Of a DNA stretch of 64,000 bases, positions 58,382 to 64,000 are shown piece after piece. This DNA comes from Sclerotinia nivalis (Eukaryota > Ascomycota > Leotiomycetes > Helotiales > Sclerotiniaceae). A program made the translations under genes and the position numbers. Positions within the stretch are counted from its first letter, which is position 1; each line of letters starts with the position of its first letter. Under the pieces are notes generated by a model. It was not told where the DNA came from and did not search any database. It was given only the letters and a program-made list of their open reading frames with translations. The stretch lies in NCBI GenBank assembly GCA_029531795.1, contig JAPEIS010000007.1:310001-374000 (forward strand). The letters are read 5' to 3'.

Positions 58382-61300
58382 CTACCAAACATTCCTCTTC
58401 TTACTATGTTCAGCGCCCCTCTCCTTCCTCCTCTCCTTCTTCCTCTCCCCCTTCCTCCTCTTCTCCTCCCCAAACCTCTCGGGCTGACTAACCGCCGCAA
58501 TCTTCCTCTTCCCACTCCGCATAGCCCTCCTCTCCTTAACGCCCTCTCTAACCTTCAACAAAGCATCGGAATACTCTTGAGTCCCAACTTTCCTCTTCAG
58601 CGTCTCGAGTAATTCTTCACTAGATGTCTTCAGCGCTTCGTAATTACTGCGGAAAAGATCGTCGGTGGAATAAGGCATAGGGATCGAGGGATCAGTCAAG
58701 TTATGCAGCGGAAGAATGATGGTGCGGAGGGATGGAATCAGAGACTCTGGTTCGAGTTTACTACTGAGGATTTGGAGGAGTTGGAGTGCGGAAGTTTTAG
58801 GGACTAAGGCGGATGCTCGGGGTGGCGAGGTTTCTCTTCTTAATATGAATGATAAGCGTCCGAAAAGATATTGTAGAGCTGTGTTTTGAACAACTTCTTC
58901 CTCATCCTCATCCCCAGCTTCCAAATCTTCTTCTCCGGCGTCGGCTTTTTGAGATGATTTCCATTTCAGATTATTGGAACCGGCGCAGCGACCAAGGAAG
59001 ATGAGATTCTTGACAATTTCCTCTGCGAGTAATTCGGTAAGTCCGGGTGTTTTAAACATTCCAACTATGCGACGAATGAAATCAGAAATGTCATCGCCAG
59101 TGAGTTTGAGGCCACGGGATCCCTTAAGAGGCAAGCCTTCGAGGCCAGCTTCAGCATTAGTTCTTGCAAAGTCTGCAAAGTATGTGCTGATAAGTCTTGC
59201 TGCGGATAATTTAACCCATGCATGAGGGTATGATAAGCATACTCGTACGGCTGACCATAAAGCAGATGTCTTAGAAGAAAAAAGTGTATCGGGAAATTTC
59301 TGACACATTGTCGCAGTAAGTTGGAGGGCTGCATAGATTAACTCCCAATCTGCTTCATGATCGCTGGCTGTTTCAATGGTCTCCGAAACAGATGCGAGGA
59401 GGATTTTGACATCTGTATCATCCACTTCGGATTGGGAATTATAGTAGAATCCATAGGTTTGTAAGGCCAATCGAACAACTGAAGTATTCTCGGTTTGCTT
59501 GATCCATGATCGAAGGAGAGTGAGAAAAGTCGTCATACGTTCCTGGTCAGCTCTCTTGAAGATCTCCTTGAGAACTTCTCCGGCTGCCATACGACATTTC
59601 TCACTGTCATCATTTGCAAGAACGAAAATCAGTGGCACAAAACATGTCGCAGAAACTTCTTGAACAAAGTCATGCGAAGATTTCGACAAAAGTAGGTGAA
59701 TGACTTCCAGTATGGATAATCTTCCACCTTCCCTGTCGTACTTCAAATTTGCAACGATGAATGCCAATTGCTTCGTCCATCGACTTTTTTTCTGCGGGAA
59801 ATCTCTAAGGAACTGGAAATATGCACCGCGTGCCAAGTCTCTGGTATCTTTGTCATCATTTGTTACCATCACTGTACCGACGTAGTCAAGAATATCGTAT
59901 ACTACGGCAGTCTCAACCTTGGAGTCCAATACAGCTCTTAAGAAATTGAATGTAACATGGCGCCGCTCTGGCTCTGTCATATCATCCTTCATTCTCTCCA
60001 GGATATCATCAATTGATCTATGCTTAACAAGAACATCCTTACGATCTCTCAGAATAGCCGAGATTAATTTCAGAGCAGCTTGAGCAATATCCGAGGTGGT
60101 CGAAGAAGATCCGGATATACATTTGATAGCTTCAGCTGTGGCGACTCGGTAGAGATTTGTCCCATCACCATCAACTTTCAGTGGTACCTTGACAATTGTA
60201 TTAAGCAATTTGAAAGTCGCAACCTTGATTTCCTCCTCTCCTTGATCGACTGCGTCGCCGATGATTGGGATGAAGCCTGCGAGATTGCTAGGTGTTCGAA
60301 GACTATCGTGCTTCTTGAGAACGGACCTCATAACGTCAAAGGCAAATCTGACAAGCTTATAAGTGTAGATGGTCGTAGCACCACGGTCTCCACCTCTCTT
60401 GGCACCTTTTTGTATTAGATAACGTTTAAGTCTATAATCATCTCTACCTCTTTTGGCTTGGGGCTTTTGACTGTTGTAAACATCTTGAATAACCTCATAG
60501 CAGAATACGAGACTATCACGACTTCCGGCGGCTGTGTTTTTGAGTAATCCGGAACTGATTCTGTTCAAAAGTTCATCGATCTTTCGAACCATACGAATAT
60601 TTAGCTTCTCCTTCAGTAGTACCCGGATCGGATGAATCAAGTCTGTCAAGCGGCTTAGAGTAGCCGTCTTGGCTATTAACTCCATAGAATCATGACTTTT
60701 ACTACTCTTGACTTCCTTCATCTTGCTGATATAACCTTCCTCATCCTTCTCCTGCCCAACAGCACCAAAGATGTCATCCATGATGATGGCGACAATTGAA
60801 GGCAAGCAATAATCGAGATCACCTGGGGCGTACTCTGGTGTCGTGGCTACTAACATGGAATGCATTGTGTATGAGAGCACATGAAGTTGAGAACCTCTGG
60901 CTAGAGCACTGCGAAGTTCTTTCAACACAAAGCCAAAGCAAGATGGGCCAAGTAGAACGCATATTTTTACCAAGGTATCTCTAGTAAGATCTCTCGATTC
61001 TTGTGCCTTACTACGGAGAATATGGCAAATGTCGGTTAAAACAGCTGGAAGTCGTTCGTTCATTTTCTCTTGTGGCAAAAGTTTAAGCAGCCTAACAACG
61101 ATGACCGCAACAGGAACACGCAAGCTGACAGTTGATTCGTCCTTATCGTGGAGATAACCTGTCAAAGGTGGCAAGATGTTTGAAGTAAGGTCGTCTGAAA
61201 ATTTAGGTTCTTTGGGCATCGTAATCGCCAATTTGCTTTGAATCTTAGGTTTATCAGTTTCCATGTCGGTATCAACAGGAGGTTGTGCTGCAAGTGCCAA

Positions 61301-64000
61301 AGCATCGATAACCTTGCCGAGTAAACGGATAATCTGTTTCTCTAGATCAGGTTTGGCTTGAACATATCCAATAAATCTTTTCAGCATGGCACGATATTGT
61401 TGCCACTCCAGCGAACCTGCAAGAATTCCGACGGTAGTCGTAGCCTCGGCGGCAAGATTATGTGCATCGTTACCCTCCGCTCTGTCGAAAATAAAATGTT
61501 CGATGAGAGGGATGAAGAAATGGCTAACATTTTTGCTGCTTAACTCCCCCTTCTCCGCGGCAGAGGAAAGTAGTCCTAAAGCGCTGGACTGTCGACCTTT
61601 ACCTGCAGCAATGATATTGTTAAAGAATGAAGACTCTACCTCATCTTCGCCAGCCAAGAGACTGTGCATATCGCTCACTTCAGACCAATCCGAAAAGTTG
61701 CGGATCAAATGCGCCATAACTTTCATGTATTCGCGACGAATAATTTCAGAAGGTTCACGGACACCAGCGAAAAGGGCTGGAATTAAGATGGTGGAAAGCA
61801 TGTTTTGGAAAGCTAGAAACTCTGAAGTTTGCTTCGCATCTTTAGCTGTTTCGATGAATCGACATACTCCATCTGAAGAATTCGACGAAAGAATTCCAAA
61901 TTCTTCGTCATGCTTGATATAGAAGAGCATGTTGAAAAGTAAAGGCGTCCATTGGTGCGAATTGAAGTCGATATCTCTTTTGGCGTTGATGGCATTGAAA
62001 GCCTTCAGTCGGCGATCGTAATCTGGTTCGTCAAGTCGTCCTTCAGCAAAAGAATTGAGATCTGAGCACAATGCTGCCACTTCCTTCAAAACTGGATCTT
62101 TGTCCGAGTACACTAACAGCACTCGTGATAATACTTCCCTGCTAACCTTGTCTTTGAAGAAGCCAAAGAGGGAAGTGACAGTGTGGTAAACTCGATCCTT
62201 AAGGTCCACATCATTTTGGAGATCGTAGAGAGGTACAAAGTGTTCCAGAACCAAAAGCAAACCGGCTTTAGTCTTGGGAGTAACTCTTCGCGAGGGCTGA
62301 TCGAGTAAGAAAACGGATACATCAACCAAGTTGCGGCCTTGTGTCGAGTTTGAGACGAAAGGTGCTAACTCAGAGACAGTTTCAACACAACCTTCGAGCA
62401 AATCTTTGCTCATATCGTTTTGGGTACGAAGAATACTACCTATTTGAATAAGGAAATGATCCATATTCGGTGTTAAAAGCTGTTGCTTTACGACTTCCTT
62501 GCCTCCTACTGCTTCCTCTTGTGCACACTTGACGACGCCCCGGATGATGGAAAGAGCGAAAAGTTTAACTTCATCCTTAGATTTTGAAGGTGCTAAACAC
62601 TCTGCCACCTTTGGTAAGATTTGGTTGTGGCTACCGAGAAGTAAAACAGTCTTCATCGAGGCTGACCAGGCGGAAAACAATCGGAGGAGACCTGAAATAC
62701 CCTGCGCAGTTTCGATGGGTAAGTTATCGAGTCTTGGTAGGACAATTTCGGTCACAATGAGATCCACATATGGAGACCAGTCAAAGTCTGCCGAATTGTT
62801 GAACAGAAGTATGAGACACTTCAAGCCAGTCTGTCGAACAACTTTGAACAAGGAGGTCTTGCTGTTCTCTTCTTCATCTTCCTTTTCTTCAGCTGACTCA
62901 CCCTGTAGTTGGCGTGAAGCAATTACCAAACAGTACAAGACAGCTTCCAGTAATTTTCGGGTCAGAGGTACAACCTTGGTGGCTAATTCCTTAAGCACTG
63001 CTTCCATCATGTTTGTGAAACCAACTTGCTTCCTGGCGCCCAACAACTCCTTGTCGAAGACCGACATTTGAACAGCTCCGTCCTTTACCAGATCCAGATC
63101 TTTCAAATCACCAAGGGCAATATCTAAAAATCCTCCAATATCTTCGACACTCAGATTTCTTAACACCGTCAACCTTCTTGCCTCCATACCTTGCTTCCCA
63201 CTTGCAGCACCCTTCCGAGAGATCGTGCGTCCATACAGCAATCTGAGAAGGATTGGCATAAGGGCTTCTCGATGCTCTGGTTGAACTAAGGTTTGGCCTT
63301 GAAGAAGAATAGTAATCTCATCCTTAAATCGAGCTTCATCGAGCAAATTTAATAGATTCTCCTGATAGGGTTTGACGCTCTTGTTTTTCCATGTCAAGAT
63401 GGCCTTCAGAGCAGACTTCTGGGTTTCGATGTCACCATTCGCCAATAATCGCAAAAGTGCTTCGTGAACCTCATCTGTCTTGAAAATGGATCTTGGATTG
63501 ACAAACAGGCCCAATACATCCAAGAGGGCCTTCTGATCCTTCCTTGTCCAGTCACTCACAACTGCTTCATCCTCGCCACTTGTCTGATCGACTTCTTCGG
63601 AGGTTTTGCTGGCCCAAGAAAGGAACATTGGAATCAGTTGTCGTGATCGTCTTTCTCCAATCATAGGAACTGCAGACAGAACACGAAGCGCTTGAGATCT
63701 AGCAGCACTGGGCTGTGCATCAACCAATTGTTGAGCGACCTCGAATTTTTGAAGCATAGTATCACGAGCATTGCGGACTTCCAAGTCTGTCTCTTTTGCA
63801 AGTTTGTCTAGGTTATTAAGATTTGAGCACTCAAAGTCAGTTAATCCATTGTTTTGATCTTTCTCTATGGGGGCTGGAGGCCCACTCCATTTGACTGATG
63901 GTGTCTCCAACCATTTGAATGCCAAGACAGCAACTGCTTCCTCACCAACTTTGGATTCAGCGATCTGTTTTAGAGCAGCACTTGTATCTTCCCAAATCTG
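58382..64000 (-). CDS. utp20: UTP20-type U3 snoRNP / 90S pre-ribosome protein (partial, C-terminal ~1870 codons)
   Basis: The frame is open from the right edge of the window (first codon at 64000) to TAG at 58382-58384, 1872 residues, with no intron needed. Fungal Utp20 is about 2500 residues, so the N-terminal quarter lies outside. The protein is a helical HEAT-like solenoid that binds the early 90S pre-ribosome and is needed for 18S rRNA processing in the nucleolus. Family marks are W.PLLFNMLFYIKHDEEFGIL near 650, a conserved DRIM-type region before it, and a highly basic tail (KRKIAAVSQPERFGEEKRRKGERKK). An acidic patch (EEDLEAGDEDEEEVV) lies near 1690. The first Met in frame at this side is far inside, so the start is not in the window. 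Confidence 0.9.
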   Translation of the reverse strand, partial: QIWEDTSAALKQIAESKVGEEAVAVLAFKWLETPSVKWSGPPAPIEKDQNNGLTDFECSNLNNLDKLAKETDLEVRNARDTMLQKFEVAQQLVDAQPSAARSQALRVLSAVPMIGERRSRQLIPMFLSWASKTSEEVDQTSGEDEAVVSDWTRKDQKALLDVLGLFVNPRSIFKTDEVHEALLRLLANGDIETQKSALKAILTWKNKSVKPYQENLLNLLDEARFKDEITILLQGQTLVQPEHREALMPILLRLLYGRTISRKGAASGKQGMEARRLTVLRNLSVEDIGGFLDIALGDLKDLDLVKDGAVQMSVFDKELLGARKQVGFTNMMEAVLKELATKVVPLTRKLLEAVLYCLVIASRQLQGESAEEKEDEEENSKTSLFKVVRQTGLKCLILLFNNSADFDWSPYVDLIVTEIVLPRLDNLPIETAQGISGLLRLFSAWSASMKTVLLLGSHNQILPKVAECLAPSKSKDEVKLFALSIIRGVVKCAQEEAVGGKEVVKQQLLTPNMDHFLIQIGSILRTQNDMSKDLLEGCVETVSELAPFVSNSTQGRNLVDVSVFLLDQPSRRVTPKTKAGLLLVLEHFVPLYDLQNDVDLKDRVYHTVTSLFGFFKDKVSREVLSRVLLVYSDKDPVLKEVAALCSDLNSFAEGRLDEPDYDRRLKAFNAINAKRDIDFNSHQWTPLLFNMLFYIKHDEEFGILSSNSSDGVCRFIETAKDAKQTSEFLAFQNMLSTILIPALFAGVREPSEIIRREYMKVMAHLIRNFSDWSEVSDMHSLLAGEDEVESSFFNNIIAAGKGRQSSALGLLSSAAEKGELSSKNVSHFFIPLIEHFIFDRAEGNDAHNLAAEATTTVGILAGSLEWQQYRAMLKRFIGYVQAKPDLEKQIIRLLGKVIDALALAAQPPVDTDMETDKPKIQSKLAITMPKEPKFSDDLTSNILPPLTGYLHDKDESTVSLRVPVAVIVVRLLKLLPQEKMNERLPAVLTDICHILRSKAQESRDLTRDTLVKICVLLGPSCFGFVLKELRSALARGSQLHVLSYTMHSMLVATTPEYAPGDLDYCLPSIVAIIMDDIFGAVGQEKDEEGYISKMKEVKSSKSHDSMELIAKTATLSRLTDLIHPIRVLLKEKLNIRMVRKIDELLNRISSGLLKNTAAGSRDSLVFCYEVIQDVYNSQKPQAKRGRDDYRLKRYLIQKGAKRGGDRGATTIYTYKLVRFAFDVMRSVLKKHDSLRTPSNLAGFIPIIGDAVDQGEEEIKVATFKLLNTIVKVPLKVDGDGTNLYRVATAEAIKCISGSSSTTSDIAQAALKLISAILRDRKDVLVKHRSIDDILERMKDDMTEPERRHVTFNFLRAVLDSKVETAVVYDILDYVGTVMVTNDDKDTRDLARGAYFQFLRDFPQKKSRWTKQLAFIVANLKYDREGGRLSILEVIHLLLSKSSHDFVQEVSATCFVPLIFVLANDDSEKCRMAAGEVLKEIFKRADQERMTTFLTLLRSWIKQTENTSVVRLALQTYGFYYNSQSEVDDTDVKILLASVSETIETASDHEADWELIYAALQLTATMCQKFPDTLFSSKTSALWSAVRVCLSYPHAWVKLSAARLISTYFADFARTNAEAGLEGLPLKGSRGLKLTGDDISDFIRRIVGMFKTPGLTELLAEEIVKNLIFLGRCAGSNNLKWKSSQKADAGEEDLEAGDEDEEEVVQNTALQYLFGRLSFILRRETSPPRASALVPKTSALQLLQILSSKLEPESLIPSLRTIILPLHNLTDPSIPMPYSTDDLFRSNYEALKTSSEELLETLKRKVGTQEYSDALLKVREGVKERRAMRSGKRKIAAVSQPERFGEEKRRKGERKKERRKERGAEHSKKRNVW

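Overview
The window looks like nuclear DNA of a filamentous ascomycete, most likely a leotiomycete near Botrytis, Sclerotinia or Monilinia. This is inferred from short GT-AG introns of about 46-160 bp, AT-rich decayed retroelements that look hit by repeat-induced point mutation (RIP), a 2EXR-domain gene family, a Zn2Cys6 regulator, and fungal forms of Cul3, Isc1, Swd3, Zim17 and Utp20. The species call is an inference and no database was searched.

The left part (about 1-37 kb) is repeat-rich and gene-poor. It holds the 3' end of an unknown gene at the left edge, four members of one 2EXR family (1.1-2.4 kb minus; 4.3-5.6 kb plus, broken by one stop codon; 23.7-24.7 kb minus; 35.6-36.6 kb plus), two decayed Tad-like LINE elements in the same orientation (6.3-11.5 kb and 29.3-35.1 kb), a short insertion with a LINE-type tail (2.86-3.72 kb), a solo LTR (28.8 kb) and a terminal-inverted-repeat element (27.0-27.5 kb). 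All three LINE-type insertions have 13-15 bp target-site duplications, and the solo LTR has a 5 bp one. Two housekeeping-type genes interrupt this part: a type II NADH dehydrogenase (12.2-13.9 kb) and a three-exon SNF2-family ATPase (15.0-19.0 kb).

The right part (about 37-64 kb) is dense and ordinary: SWD3/WDR5 and ISC1 (divergent), a repeat-containing coiled-coil protein with an in-frame stop, an amidase, a Zn2Cys6 transcription factor divergent from a secreted or membrane-anchored alpha/beta-hydrolase peptidase, cullin-3 divergent from the Hsp70 escort protein Zim17, and the C-terminal ~1870 codons of UTP20 running off the right edge. Exon structures were built by joining reading frames across visible GT-AG introns, and every multi-exon total is a whole number of codons.

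I do not see a clearly new biochemical system. The most interesting material is the 2EXR family spread through transposon-rich DNA, with one copy carrying a single nonsense change and one needing a short intron or frameshift, and the well-preserved insertion signatures of the retroelements, including a conserved 14-base ORF1/ORF2 overlap.
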